A DNA stretch of 64,000 bases from Metabacillus dongyingensis (GCF_019933155.2 NZ_CP082944.1:1428001-1492000); one strand, 5' to 3'; numbered from the stretch's first letter, positions 9,114-18,650 are shown. The notes: a model not told the origin generated them from the sequence alone. A program made the numbers and translations.

Positions 9114-9408
9114 CAAAAAAATCAGTCGTTATTTGAACTGAATGTACTGCATTTTTAAAAGTTACTCCATTAAAGTTCCTTTTAATGGATTAGTGCTTCA
9201 ATTAACAAATGTCCATATATCAATTTAATATGGCTTTTTTCTCATAGATTGTTGTTTCTGTTGTGAATTCGCTTTGCAAGATCGGTTTTGGCGCACTAAC
9301 TTCGAGATTTGTTTATGATAAGCCACCGATAGCTGAATAACTCTTTTACCCAGACCGAGCTGTAGATCTATCAAAGGTCAGTGCAAGTGCTCTGGAGAGT
9401 TTTTCAGC
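9114..9408. other. non-coding stretch left of the hydrogenase island
   Basis: About 300 bases between the terminator after the PHP gene and the first cutC fragment. No gene, RNA or clear repeat recognised; probably junction sequence from rearrangement. Confidence 0.4.
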
Positions 9409-9914
9409 CGCATAGCCGGAGCTTTTGTTATTCTGATGAAGACTTGAATATTATGTTAGAAGATATTGAAATCTGCCGGAAATTAGGTGCAGCTGGAGTT
9501 GTATTTGGTGTTCTTACTAACGAGAAGGAAATTCATGAGGAAATGCTTACTAAATTAATTCGCGCATCAAAGGGGTTAGATACCTTTCACCGCGCTTTTG
9601 ACGAGGCCAATCATCTGGCAACAGCTTTAGGAGTGATTCAGAAGTACCCTGAGATAACTAGAGTACTCACATCTGGCAGCAAAGATAAAGCTACAGAAGC
9701 AATAGAAGAGCTAAGTCAGCTAGCAGATCTATCAGCCGGAACGGGTCTTTCAATTATGGCAGGATCAGGGTTAACCCCTCAAAACTTACCTGCATTCTTA
9801 GAAAAAGTGAACGTGAGAGAAGTTCACTTTGTTTCGGGAATCCGTTATTAATCGAATTATAGTAACCCTATCGATCCCATTCAAATAAAAGCGATCAGAA
9901 AAATCGTTACATGA
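9409..9914 (+). pseudogene. cutC: cutC fragment, left border of hydrogenase island
   Basis: Homologous to the intact cutC at 3678-4361 from its PHSRSFCY motif onward. The first ~58 codons are missing: homology begins abruptly at CCGCATAGCC. An Ile codon is lost in GLDTFHR, and GAA has become TAA (9849-9851) in what is GIRYESNYSNP in the right-hand copy. Over the last ~250 bases it is about 97% identical to the fragment at 19118-19566, in the same orientation. It precedes its own hairpin, as the intact gene does. Clearly non-functional. Confidence 0.9.
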
Positions 9915-9926
9915 TACTTACAAATA

Positions 9927-9966
9927 AAAAGCTGCAGGCATTTAAAAGTGTCTGCAGCTTTTTTTT
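9927..9966 (+). terminator. terminator after left cutC fragment
   Basis: Stem AAAAGCTGCAG / CTGCAGCTTTT with a 14-base loop and eight T residues. Related in sequence to the cutC-tatC hairpin at 4469-4505, so it belongs to the duplicated segment. Confidence 0.8.
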
Positions 9967-10169
9967 CGTTTCTGATAGTTTTGGTATATCGGAACATCTG
10001 AAATAGAATCATGGGTAATATTTACAATACTTAAATAGTAACAAAACTCCAATCATTATCGAATAAGGTATTTTCAACGACAAATCTTTGATTCATAAAT
10101 TTTCATCAGGTCTCATTAATAAATCCTAGCATAAACTTTATTAACGCTTAATAATGGCAGGTGTTTTCC

Positions 10170-10538
10170 ATGCATGAGATGTCGCTCATGTCAGAAATTC
10201 TAAAGATTGTTTCCCAAGATGCTGTTTTACATGGGTTCTGCAAAGTGACGCAAATAGAAGTCATAGTCGGAGATTTATCGAATGTGCTTCCAGACGCTCT
10301 TGAGCTTGCGTTTTTTCATCTGAGGAAAGATACTGTCAGCTTTCCTATTAATGAAAAGACCGAATTACATATTATACGGGAACCTGCGCTGTCAAAATGT
10401 CAGAACTGTCATCTTGAGTTTGAACCAGACTATCAATTAGCACGATGCCCAAGGTGCGGCATTCCAGATTGTCTGCTCATTTCTGGGGAAGCGTTCAGGG
10501 TTGATTCTTATGAAGGGAGTGAGGAGAATGAAAATTAA
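10170..10538 (+). CDS. hypA: hydrogenase nickel-insertion protein HypA
   Basis: 122 residues starting MHEMSLM, where His2 is the essential nickel ligand. The start is fixed at the ATG at 10170 for this reason, although the frame opens earlier. The zinc site CQNC...CPRCG is in the second half. HypA works with HypB to deliver nickel to the hydrogenase large subunit. First gene of a ten-gene operon; its end overlaps hypB by 11 bases. The upstream ~200 bases are AT-rich and must hold the operon promoter, but I cannot define its boxes. Confidence 0.95.
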   Translation: MHEMSLMSEILKIVSQDAVLHGFCKVTQIEVIVGDLSNVLPDALELAFFHLRKDTVSFPINEKTELHIIREPALSKCQNCHLEFEPDYQLARCPRCGIPDCLLISGEAFRVDSYEGSEENEN

Positions 10539-11190
10539 GATTGAAGAAGATGTGTTGAAAGATCATCATAAAGCAGCTGAATTTAATAGGGTACTCTTTG
10601 AAACAAGCAAAACGCTTGTAATAAACATAATGAGCTCCCCTGGTGCCGGTAAAACGACTTTACTAGAAGAAACGGTTAAAGCATTAAAAGATGACTATTC
10701 TATTGCAGTGATTGAAGGCGATTTAGCCACAGACCGGGATGCAGAGCGCTTGCGGTTACTTGGAATCAAAACGGTTCAAATCAATACTGTGGGCGGGTGT
10801 CATCTTGATGCAAGAATGATTGCTAAAAAACTCCCGCAATTTGAGCGGCTCGATCAGTTTGACCTTCTGTTTATTGAAAATATCGGCAACCTCGTTTGCC
10901 CATCAGGCTATGATTTAGGACAGCATTATAAGGTAGTTGTCCTGAGTGTGCCAGAAGGCAATGATAAAATCCCAAAGTATCCAGTGATGTTCAGGAGGAC
11001 AGATCTCACTATCATTAATAAAGTGGACCTCTTGCCATATGTATCTTTCAATCTTGAAGAAGCAAGACGCGATTTAGAAGCAATCAATCCCCAGGCGCAG
11101 TTTAAAGCGGTTTCCGCAAAGTCTGGAGAAGGTATGGTTGACTGGATAAATTGGATAAAGGACGCTCATTTCCAATGCATCAAACAATAA
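10528..11190 (+). CDS. hypB: hydrogenase maturation GTPase HypB
   Basis: About 220 residues from the ATG at 10528 (GGAGTGAGGAGA directly upstream). SIMIBI-class GTPase with P-loop SSPGAGKTTL near 37-46, EGDLATDRDAERL, GGCHLDARM (metal-site Cys-His), ENIGNLVCP and NKVDLLPYV. It lacks the N-terminal CxxCGC and His-rich nickel-storage stretches found in some HypB proteins. Drives GTP-dependent nickel transfer with HypA. Its end overlaps hypF by 16 bases, indicating translational coupling. Confidence 0.95.
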   Translation: MKIKIEEDVLKDHHKAAEFNRVLFETSKTLVINIMSSPGAGKTTLLEETVKALKDDYSIAVIEGDLATDRDAERLRLLGIKTVQINTVGGCHLDARMIAKKLPQFERLDQFDLLFIENIGNLVCPSGYDLGQHYKVVVLSVPEGNDKIPKYPVMFRRTDLTIINKVDLLPYVSFNLEEARRDLEAINPQAQFKAVSAKSGEGMVDWINWIKDAHFQCIKQ

Positions 11191-13478
11191 AGATCATTGT
11201 TAAGGGGAGGGTACAAGGGGTCGGCTTCCGCCCCTTCATCTATTCACTATCTAAAAAGTACCAGCTTACAGGAACCGTCCAAAACAACGTTGATCATGTC
11301 ATCATTATTTTTCAAGGAGAAGAAATTTCATTAATAAAAGCGGTAGACGATTTAAAAATGTCTCCGCCTCCCATATCAAGAGTGAAAGAGATCTCGATTC
11401 ATCAAGTTCCCCATTCTGACTATAAAAAATTTACGATAGCTGCAAGTCAAATAAACAGCCATTCTTCTCTTCCATGGATAGCAGCGGATGCGGGTATTTG
11501 CAGACAGTGTTTAGAAGAAATGAAAGAGCCGTCTAATCGCCGGTTTCAGTATCCATTTATAAATTGTACTCAATGTGGGCCACGATATACGATTATTAAG
11601 GACTTGCCCTATGATCGTCCCCAAACTACGATGAGAACATTTAAAATGTGCGAGGAATGCCGGAAAGAATACGAAAATCCGTTAAATCGGCGTCATCATG
11701 CACAGCCGATTTGCTGTTCAGAGTGTGGACCTGCGCTTATTTTGCAAAATCAGCAGACGGATACTCTGGCTGAAAACCAACTCGCAGTCAGTCAAACAAT
11801 CGATCTTTTAAAAGGCGGATCGATCATTGGTATAAAAGGAATCGGCGGCTACCATTTAGCATGTGATGCTTATCAGGAGGGGGCCATTAATCAAATTAGG
11901 CTTAGGAAAAAACGGCCGCAGCGTCCGCTTGCCATCATGGTAAAGTCTATCGAGGCAGCAAGAGAGCTGTGTCATATCTCAAGCCGAGAAGCAGAATTGC
12001 TTACAGATACCGCAATGCCAATTGTTGTTCTGCGGAAGAAGAAAACGTGCTTATTACCCGAAAATCTTTCACCTGGTTTATCTACTTTAGGAATCATGCT
12101 GCCTTACACACCAATACATCATCTGCTGTTTGAAAAAAACAGGCTGGAATGTCTTGTCATGACAAGTGCTAATCCATCAGGCCTTCCCATCATATACAGA
12201 GGCAGTTCTATAAATTGTTTACAAGAACTTTGTGATTATGTTTTAACCCATAATAGAGAAATCTATCTTCCAATCGATGATTCTGTTGTTCAAAGTGATG
12301 GTGAAAAGCCGATGTATTTACGGCGTGCCAGAGGGTTTGTTCCTGATCCCATTAAAACGAATTCGAAAGTTGATGGAATCATTGCCCTCGGCGGAAATCA
12401 AAAAAATACGTTTGCTCTCGGAAAGCAAGATCATATTTTATTGAGCCCCCATATAGGCGATTTAGATAATGAAGAAATGATTCACTTCTTTGAAACACAG
12501 CTTGATCATTTTAAAGATTGGCTTGGCATGAATGAGACATATATAGCTGTTGATAAACACCCTCATTATGCAGCTCATCGAATGGCTGACAAACTAAAAG
12601 GCCAATTTGTACCTGTCCAGCATCATCATGCCCATCATGTGTCCTGTATGGAAGATAACGGACTTGTGGAGCCATGCTTTGGCCTGATTTTGGACGGAAC
12701 AGGTTACGGAGAAGATGGTCATATTTGGGGTTTCGAGTGCTTGTATGGAAATGCTGATTCATTCGAACGTCTGGCTCATTTGCACTATACCCCGTTGCCT
12801 GGAGGAGAAAAAGCTGTTAAAGATCCATGGAGAAATGCTGCAGGAATGTTGCTTTATTACTGGCCGGAAGAAGGCAAAGAATTAGCAGTGAATCTATTCC
12901 CGGGTAAGTCACACGAAATTGCCATCATCGAACAGATGATTAAAAAACAAATCAATACTCCAATGGCAGGAACGTGCGGCCGAATTTTTGATGCAGTGAG
13001 TGCCATCCTTGGCATCTGTCTAACATCCACATATGAAGGTGAAGCAGCCATTAAATTATCGGATTATATGAATGAACCTCAAATAGAAAAGAAGGACGAA
13101 TCGTATCCTTTTCATCTTAAGACAAACAAGGACATCCTGCTTCAGCTTGATTTATCTCCCATGATTAAAAAAATCATTAAAGACCGGCAAAATGCTGTCC
13201 CGCTTGAAAAAATCATCCAAATCTTTCATCAAACGATTGTTAAAAGCTGTGTCCAAATGGTTCTCACACTTGCAAAAAAGAGACCGGAATTAAATAGAAG
13301 TGTGGTTCTCTCGGGAGGTTCATTTCAAAATAGGTTTCTAGTTAAAGAGATAGCCAGTGGTCTTCAAAAGGAAAGCTTTCATGTTTATTCCCATCGTAAA
13401 ATTCCATGCCACGATGGCGGTTTAGCTTTAGGACAATTGATAATCGCTTCAGCGGCTGAAAGAAATCAAAGGCGGTGA
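11175..13478 (+). CDS. hypF: carbamoyltransferase HypF (hydrogenase maturation)
   Basis: About 767 residues from the ATG at 11175. Domains in order: acylphosphatase (KGRVQGVGFRPFIY), two zinc-finger-like motifs (CRQCL...CTQCG and CEECR...CCSECG), a YrdC-like domain (LKGGSIIGIKGIGGYHLACDA region), and a C-terminal Kae1-like domain with HHHAHH, LDGTGYGEDG and AGTCGRIFDAV. HypF makes carbamoyl-AMP from carbamoyl phosphate and passes the group to HypE for cyanide ligand synthesis. Full length with all signature residues visible. Confidence 0.95.
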   Translation: MHQTIKIIVKGRVQGVGFRPFIYSLSKKYQLTGTVQNNVDHVIIIFQGEEISLIKAVDDLKMSPPPISRVKEISIHQVPHSDYKKFTIAASQINSHSSLPWIAADAGICRQCLEEMKEPSNRRFQYPFINCTQCGPRYTIIKDLPYDRPQTTMRTFKMCEECRKEYENPLNRRHHAQPICCSECGPALILQNQQTDTLAENQLAVSQTIDLLKGGSIIGIKGIGGYHLACDAYQEGAINQIRLRKKRPQRPLAIMVKSIEAARELCHISSREAELLTDTAMPIVVLRKKKTCLLPENLSPGLSTLGIMLPYTPIHHLLFEKNRLECLVMTSANPSGLPIIYRGSSINCLQELCDYVLTHNREIYLPIDDSVVQSDGEKPMYLRRARGFVPDPIKTNSKVDGIIALGGNQKNTFALGKQDHILLSPHIGDLDNEEMIHFFETQLDHFKDWLGMNETYIAVDKHPHYAAHRMADKLKGQFVPVQHHHAHHVSCMEDNGLVEPCFGLILDGTGYGEDGHIWGFECLYGNADSFERLAHLHYTPLPGGEKAVKDPWRNAAGMLLYYWPEEGKELAVNLFPGKSHEIAIIEQMIKKQINTPMAGTCGRIFDAVSAILGICLTSTYEGEAAIKLSDYMNEPQIEKKDESYPFHLKTNKDILLQLDLSPMIKKIIKDRQNAVPLEKIIQIFHQTIVKSCVQMVLTLAKKRPELNRSVVLSGGSFQNRFLVKEIASGLQKESFHVYSHRKIPCHDGGLALGQLIIASAAERNQRR

Positions 13479-13484
13479 ATTCAT

Positions 13485-13718
13485 ATGTGCATAGGAGTAC
13501 CTGCAAAAGTCATCCAAATAATAGATGAGTCAGCACTGGTAGATGTTATGGGGTCTAGAATGCATGTCGGAATCTTATTTGTTCCAGAGGTCAAGGAAGA
13601 TGATTATGTTCTGCTGCATGCAGGGCAGGCAATGACAATTGTTGATGAGGAATATGCCAAAGAAAGTATTGAGGAATGGAGGAATGTATTAGATGGAAAC
13701 CATGGACATCTTTTCTGA
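13485..13718 (+). CDS. hypC: hydrogenase assembly chaperone HypC
   Basis: 77 residues beginning MCIGVPAKV; Cys2 is the invariant residue that holds the Fe(CN)2CO unit with HypD and docks on the large subunit. The remaining beta-barrel sequence (VDVMGSRMHVGILFVPEVKEDDYVLLHAG) is typical. Starts 6 bases after hypF and overlaps hypD by 26 bases. Confidence 0.95.
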   Translation: MCIGVPAKVIQIIDESALVDVMGSRMHVGILFVPEVKEDDYVLLHAGQAMTIVDEEYAKESIEEWRNVLDGNHGHLF

Positions 13719-14799
13719 TCCAATCTTGACTCGTCATTCGCTTGAAGCTGTTAAAGAGTTAGCAGGGAAGTTTAAAGAAGAAACAGGAAGAATGCCGGTC
13801 TTTATGGAAGTATGCGGATCACATACGATGGCATTCGCCAAGACAGGCATCAAAACCGGATTAAAAGACTGTGTAAAGCTGATTGCCGGCCCAGGCTGTC
13901 CGGTATGTGTGACGGATCAAAAATCGATCGATGCCATGATTCAGCTATCTGAAGGAAATGGGAGAATTCTATGTACCTTTGGTGATATGATGCGCGTGCC
14001 GGGGTCTAAATTCACCCTGATGAAAGCCAAAACAGAAGGCAAGGATATCAGGGTTGTATACTCTCCGCTTGATAGTGTGAAAATTGCGGAAGAAAATCCC
14101 GATAAAGAAGTCATCTTTTTAGGAATAGGTTTTGAAACGACGATTCCGATTCTCGCTCTGGCCATTCGCGAGGCAGAGCTGAAAAAGCTGAAGAATTACT
14201 CCATGTGGATGACAACTAAGCTAGTAGAACCTGTATTGAGAGCGCTCCTTGATTCTGGTGATGTGAAATTGGACGGGTTTCTTTTGCCTGGGCATGTTTC
14301 CGTCGTTTTAGGAAAGCAGAACTACAGTTATTTATCCGAAGAGTATAATATTTCAGGCGTGATTACTGGATTTGAACCTGTTCAATTACTCAGCGGCATC
14401 TATAAATTGCTGCAGCTTTTGCTGGAGAAAAAGACTGATATCCTGAATGATTACACCTATTTGGTAAAAGATCATGGCAATCCTGCAGCTCAGCGTTTAA
14501 TGGAGAAGTATTTTGAACCCTTTGATGAAATATGGCGGGGGATGAGCGCGATACCAAAAAGCGGATTAGTGCTTAAAGAAAAATATGCCCAATTTGATGC
14601 GAAAAAGAAATTTACGGTTTCAACAGGGGAACCAAGAAAAACAAAATGCCGCTGCGGTGAAATCATTCGGGGATTAATCACACCGGAAGAGTGCGTGCTT
14701 TTTGGGAAAAGCTGCTCCCCATCCAATCCAATTGGACCTTGCATGGTATCTGCAGAAGGAACCTGCGCTGCTCATTACCAATACATGAGGGAGGAATAG
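13693..14799 (+). CDS. hypD: hydrogenase Fe-cofactor assembly protein HypD
   Basis: 368 residues, full length. Motifs: MEVCGSHTMAF, GPGCPVCVTD, FLGIGFETT, and the C-terminal cysteine-rich [4Fe-4S] block KCRCGEIIRG, FGKSCSPSNPIGPCMVS, EGTCAAHY. HypD with HypC is the scaffold on which CN and CO ligands are attached to iron. Two alternative ATGs (13693 and 13702) exist; the first has GGAGG 10 bases upstream. hypE begins 2 bases after its stop. Confidence 0.95.
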   Translation: METMDIFSDPILTRHSLEAVKELAGKFKEETGRMPVFMEVCGSHTMAFAKTGIKTGLKDCVKLIAGPGCPVCVTDQKSIDAMIQLSEGNGRILCTFGDMMRVPGSKFTLMKAKTEGKDIRVVYSPLDSVKIAEENPDKEVIFLGIGFETTIPILALAIREAELKKLKNYSMWMTTKLVEPVLRALLDSGDVKLDGFLLPGHVSVVLGKQNYSYLSEEYNISGVITGFEPVQLLSGIYKLLQLLLEKKTDILNDYTYLVKDHGNPAAQRLMEKYFEPFDEIWRGMSAIPKSGLVLKEKYAQFDAKKKFTVSTGEPRKTKCRCGEIIRGLITPEECVLFGKSCSPSNPIGPCMVSAEGTCAAHYQYMREE

Positions 14800-14801
14800 A
14801 C

Positions 14802-15809
14802 ATGGTTCAGCGAATCAGTTTGGCTCACGGAGAAGGCGGGGAACTGACTCATCACCTCATACAAGATGTATTTATTCAATCATTCGGCCATTCAGAGCAA
14901 ACACAGCTTGATTCTGCTGTTCTTGCCTTTCCCTCGCAAACAATCGCAGTCACAACGGATAGCTTCGTAGTAAATCCCCTATTTTTTCCCGGAGGAAACA
15001 TAGGGAGGTTAGCCGTAACAGGAACAGTGAACGACTTAGCTGTTTCAGGGGCAATACCTCTTTTTATGACAGCGGGTTTTATTATTGAAGAAGGCTTTCC
15101 TCTCAATGACTTAAAAGAGATTGTAAAGAGTATGGCAGCAGAAGCTCTAAAAGCCGGAGTGAAAATTGTTGCAGGCGATACAAAAGTAGTTGAAAAGGGA
15201 AGTGCAGATGGTTTATTCATAAATACAGCTGGAATCGGGGAGATACGGGATCATCGGCTAAAATCTAAAGAAATCCGTGAGGGAGATTGTGTGATCATCA
15301 ATGGAACCATTGGGGATCACGGGATCGCTATACTCAGTGCACGCCAAGAACTTGGGTTGTTGACAGACGTGAAAAGTGATTGTACCTCGTTAAACCAGCT
15401 TATTCATGAACTCATGAAGGAAATCGACGGCATTCGGATCATGCGGGATCCTACCCGCGGCGGATTGGCGACAACTCTAGTAGAACTGTGTGAAGACTTT
15501 CACTTTACTGTTGAGTTAGATGAAATCGCAGTTCCGATTCGTAAAGATGTTAGAGGTGCATGTGATATTTTGGGCTTTGATCCTCTTTATCTGGCAAATG
15601 AGGGAAAAGTCGTGATAATAGTTGATGAAAATCAGAAGCAAAAAGTACTGAGAATTTTAAAGAACCATGAATATGGTCAAAATGCATGTGTGATTGGCCA
15701 GGTCACATCCTGTCAGAATCAAGGCGGTAAACTACTCCTGAAAACCCCTATAGGCACAACAAGACGCCTGCATCGGCTCGCGGGCATGATTTTACCTAGA
15801 ATATGTTAG
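14802..15809 (+). CDS. hypE: carbamoyl dehydratase HypE
   Basis: 335 residues from the ATG at 14802 after GAGGGAGGAATAGAC. PurM-like ATPase fold: AHGEGGELT at the start, TTDSFVVNPLFFPGG, TVNDLAVSGA, GDTKVVEKG, MRDPTRGGLATTLVEL. It ends in the invariant PRIC, whose C-terminal Cys is carbamoylated by HypF and dehydrated to thiocyanate for transfer to iron. Completes the hyp block; the cytochrome b5-like gene follows after 57 bases. Confidence 0.95.
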   Translation: MVQRISLAHGEGGELTHHLIQDVFIQSFGHSEQTQLDSAVLAFPSQTIAVTTDSFVVNPLFFPGGNIGRLAVTGTVNDLAVSGAIPLFMTAGFIIEEGFPLNDLKEIVKSMAAEALKAGVKIVAGDTKVVEKGSADGLFINTAGIGEIRDHRLKSKEIREGDCVIINGTIGDHGIAILSARQELGLLTDVKSDCTSLNQLIHELMKEIDGIRIMRDPTRGGLATTLVELCEDFHFTVELDEIAVPIRKDVRGACDILGFDPLYLANEGKVVIIVDENQKQKVLRILKNHEYGQNACVIGQVTSCQNQGGKLLLKTPIGTTRRLHRLAGMILPRIC

Positions 15810-15866
15810 GGAAGCTGAATCATATGCATTAGAGAGGATGAAAATGTGCCTTAAGGAGAGAACATC

Positions 15867-16346
15867 ATGCAAAACACCGAACTGCTCAGAATGCAGCTGA
15901 ATGACCTTATTGCTCAGGCGCGTTATGACATCTATACCATGTCGAACTTGCGGAATCCAACAGCGAATCAGCAACATCTTCAGCGATTATGGAATACACT
16001 TTCAATGATTTCCTTCCACAGTAACCAGATGGCAAATCAATGTATGACGAATAATCGCTTTCTAATGTCAAATCAGGCACCTTACCCTAATCCATCCATC
16101 TCAAAATCACGGCAGCGTACTTTTACAATTGAAGAATTAGCAGTCAATGACGGGAAAAACGGCAAGCCTGCCTATGTCGCCGTTAATGGCACCGTTTATG
16201 ATGTCACGAACAACAGAGCATGGGCAGCTGCCACTCACTTTGCTTTAACTGCAGGTAAAGAATATTCAGCAGAATTTGCCTCTTGTCATGCCGGGCAAGA
16301 AGCAATATTAAGCACGCTTCCAGCCGTGGGGAGGTTATCATCATGA
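15867..16346 (+). CDS. cytochrome b5-like heme-binding domain protein in hydrogenase operon
   Basis: 159 residues, no signal peptide or membrane helix. Residues 1-80 form an unrecognised, helix-predicted, Met/Asn/Gln-rich region. Residues 84-158 match bacterial short cytochrome b5-like domains (RTFTIEELAVNDGKNGKPAYVAVNG...), with candidate axial His124 (AATHF) and His141 (ASCHAGQ). AAGGAGAG precedes the ATG. It lies between hypE and the small subunit and its stop overlaps the next start (ATGA), so it is made with the enzyme. Inferred role: soluble electron carrier for, or tethering of, the hydrogenase; a steroid/progesterone-type binding role is an alternative. Confidence 0.8.
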   Translation: MQNTELLRMQLNDLIAQARYDIYTMSNLRNPTANQQHLQRLWNTLSMISFHSNQMANQCMTNNRFLMSNQAPYPNPSISKSRQRTFTIEELAVNDGKNGKPAYVAVNGTVYDVTNNRAWAAATHFALTAGKEYSAEFASCHAGQEAILSTLPAVGRLSS

Positions 16347-17251
16347 AACAGCACATATTGCCGCCGGAGCCATTAACGAACGAAGCCATAGCCGCAAGAT
16401 TAACCAATACAGCAATGAATAGCATCAATAAGGGGTTAATCAAGAAGAAAAATCTAGTTTATTTAGAGCTGAATGGGTGTTCGGGGAATATTATTTCGCT
16501 GCTGAACGGACAAAATCCAGATTTTGAGTATACCTTAAATTCAATGGTTAACCTTCGCTATAGTAATAGTTTAATGGCATCAGAAGGAGAGCGGGCTATT
16601 GAGAAAATGATGAAGGCTCTGGATGAGGGAGACTATATCCTTGCCGTTGAAGGCGCTGTCGCTTTAAAAAACAAGGGCTTATACAATATCATCGGAAGCT
16701 GGCAGGGAAAACCGCTCACAGGTCTTCAGGCAGCAACAATGCTTGGAGCGAAGGCATCACATATTTTAGCAGTCGGCGCATGCGCCACACACGGCGGAGT
16801 CTCTTCTGCTAAACCAAATCCATCTGAATCTGTCGGTCTTCAAACCGTCCTTCCTGATGAAAAAATGATCAAACTGCCGGGTTGCCCCGTTCATCCAGAC
16901 TGGTTTTTGGGGACATTAGCTCATCTCCTTTTATACGGCGAACCTGATACAGATAAGCTAGGTCGTCCGCTGATGTTTTACAGCACGCTTATCCATGACC
17001 GCTGCCCAAGACGGCCATTTTTTGACCGCGGTATTTTCGCAGAAAAATTAGGGGATAAAACATGTCTTTTTAAGCTCGGATGCAGAGGACCTGTAACAAG
17101 GGTAGATTGTCCAACGAGACAATGGAACGGACACGTGAACTGGCCGATCGGAGATAACACGCCATGCATAGGCTGTGCACAGTTTGGGTTTCCGGATGCA
17201 ATGGCTCCATTCATAAGCTTTGACACGACAAGGGTGGTGGATGATGAGTAA
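16343..17251 (+). CDS. [NiFe]-hydrogenase small subunit, cytoplasmic, variant proximal cluster
   Basis: 302 residues from the ATG at 16343 (GGGGAGG upstream), overlapping the preceding stop. No twin-arginine signal, unlike exported uptake hydrogenases. Cluster ligands visible: Cys46, Cys147 (VGACATHGG) and Cys181 (LPGCPVHPDW) for the proximal cluster; His218, Cys221, Cys241 and Cys247 distal; Cys256, Cys275 and Cys278 medial. The usual CxxC at the proximal site reads C46-S-G-N49, so the fourth ligand position is Asn. Subgroup not assigned. Ends inside the start of the large-subunit gene (8-base overlap). Confidence 0.93.
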   Translation: MKQHILPPEPLTNEAIAARLTNTAMNSINKGLIKKKNLVYLELNGCSGNIISLLNGQNPDFEYTLNSMVNLRYSNSLMASEGERAIEKMMKALDEGDYILAVEGAVALKNKGLYNIIGSWQGKPLTGLQAATMLGAKASHILAVGACATHGGVSSAKPNPSESVGLQTVLPDEKMIKLPGCPVHPDWFLGTLAHLLLYGEPDTDKLGRPLMFYSTLIHDRCPRRPFFDRGIFAEKLGDKTCLFKLGCRGPVTRVDCPTRQWNGHVNWPIGDNTPCIGCAQFGFPDAMAPFISFDTTRVVDDE

Positions 17252-18650
17252 AAGAATTGTTATTAATCCTTTGACGCGAATAAGCGGTTTTATGGAAATT
17301 GATGTTCTCGTGGAAAATAATAAAGTGGCAGATGCCAAAACAAAAGGGAATTTATTTCGGGGATTTGAGCAAATGTTAGTAGGGAGAAATCCGTTTGATG
17401 CGGTTTATTTCACACAGCGAATATGCGGAATTTGCTCAGCAGCACATTCGATGGCCTCATCATTGGCATTAGAAGATGCACTAAACATAGAACCGATGGA
17501 ACAAGGAAGGTATCTTAGAGATATCATTCATTGCTGTGAGTTTCTGCAGAATCACATTCGCCATTTTTATCAATATACGGTTCCGGATTATGTGAAAATT
17601 GAACAAAATTCTCTTTTTCTATCAGACCATGGCGATTTTAGACTGCCCAAAGCAATAAATGACAGGATTTCAAACCATTACTTCGATTCACTCGCGATAA
17701 GCCGGTCAGCACATCAAATGCTGGCGGTATTAGGGGGGAAGGCTCCTCATAATCATGGCGTATTTATTGGAGGTATTACGGCGCAGGCAACAGCAGAAAA
17801 AGTCGTTCATATTGATTCCATTCTTGAGGAGATCATCTTATTTATAGATGAAAAAATGATACCTGATGTATATGAGATTGCCAGGTATTATCCGGAGTAC
17901 TTCCGATTAGGCGGAGGATACGGCAATCTTTTGACCTATGGTGCCTTTAATGATTATAAAGAGCTGGGAACGTTATATGTCAATCCTCTGGTATCTGTTC
18001 TCGGCACTGTAGAAGCTTTTAATGAGAACAAAATCACGGAAAAAATTGATTACTCCTATTACACAGCAAAAGAAAGCACATACGGGCCTGATGCAGAGGT
18101 GCCTGAGCCTGACATGGATAAAGAGAAAGCATACTCCTGGGTAAAAGCGCCAAGGTACAATAATCTTCCCTTTGAAGTTGGCCCGCTGGCGAGATTAATC
18201 TTAAGCGGTTCATACAGCAATGGAATTTCAGCCATGGATCGGACAATTGCCAGAGCACTTGAAGCGAAAAAAATAACAGAAATTATGAAAATATTATTAA
18301 AAGAGCTTATCCCGGATGTAGATGTTCAAAAAAAATATGAGCTTCCGCAAACTGCATCAGGAAGAGGGCTTGTCGATACAACAAGAGGCGCTTTAGGGCA
18401 TTGGCTTAAAATAGATGATAAAAAATTATCATACTATCAAATTATCACCCCATCAACATGGGATTTTTCCACCAGAGATGAAAAGGGATACAGAGGCGTT
18501 GCAGAAGAAGCGTTAATCGGCACACCAATTGAGAATCTTGATAATCCAGCTGAGATTGGAAGAATCCTTCGTTCCTTTGATCCATGTATGTCTTGTGCGA
18601 CACATGTATACATTCCTGGAAAACAAGTTAAAACCATTAAGGTGTTTTAA
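17244..18650 (+). CDS. [NiFe]-hydrogenase large (catalytic) subunit
   Basis: About 468 residues from the ATG at 17244 (17241 is also possible; AAGGGTGG upstream). L1 motif RICGICSAAH (Cys61, Cys64) and L2 motif FDPCMSCATH (Cys448, Cys451, His454) supply the four Cys ligands of the Ni-Fe site. A 14-residue tail after His454 is the expected target of the protease encoded next. Forms a dimer with the small subunit and oxidises or makes H2. The FRGFE and GRNPFDAVYFTQRICG block is typical of uptake-type enzymes, but the exact group needs a tree. Confidence 0.95.
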   Translation: MSKRIVINPLTRISGFMEIDVLVENNKVADAKTKGNLFRGFEQMLVGRNPFDAVYFTQRICGICSAAHSMASSLALEDALNIEPMEQGRYLRDIIHCCEFLQNHIRHFYQYTVPDYVKIEQNSLFLSDHGDFRLPKAINDRISNHYFDSLAISRSAHQMLAVLGGKAPHNHGVFIGGITAQATAEKVVHIDSILEEIILFIDEKMIPDVYEIARYYPEYFRLGGGYGNLLTYGAFNDYKELGTLYVNPLVSVLGTVEAFNENKITEKIDYSYYTAKESTYGPDAEVPEPDMDKEKAYSWVKAPRYNNLPFEVGPLARLILSGSYSNGISAMDRTIARALEAKKITEIMKILLKELIPDVDVQKKYELPQTASGRGLVDTTRGALGHWLKIDDKKLSYYQIITPSTWDFSTRDEKGYRGVAEEALIGTPIENLDNPAEIGRILRSFDPCMSCATHVYIPGKQVKTIKVF

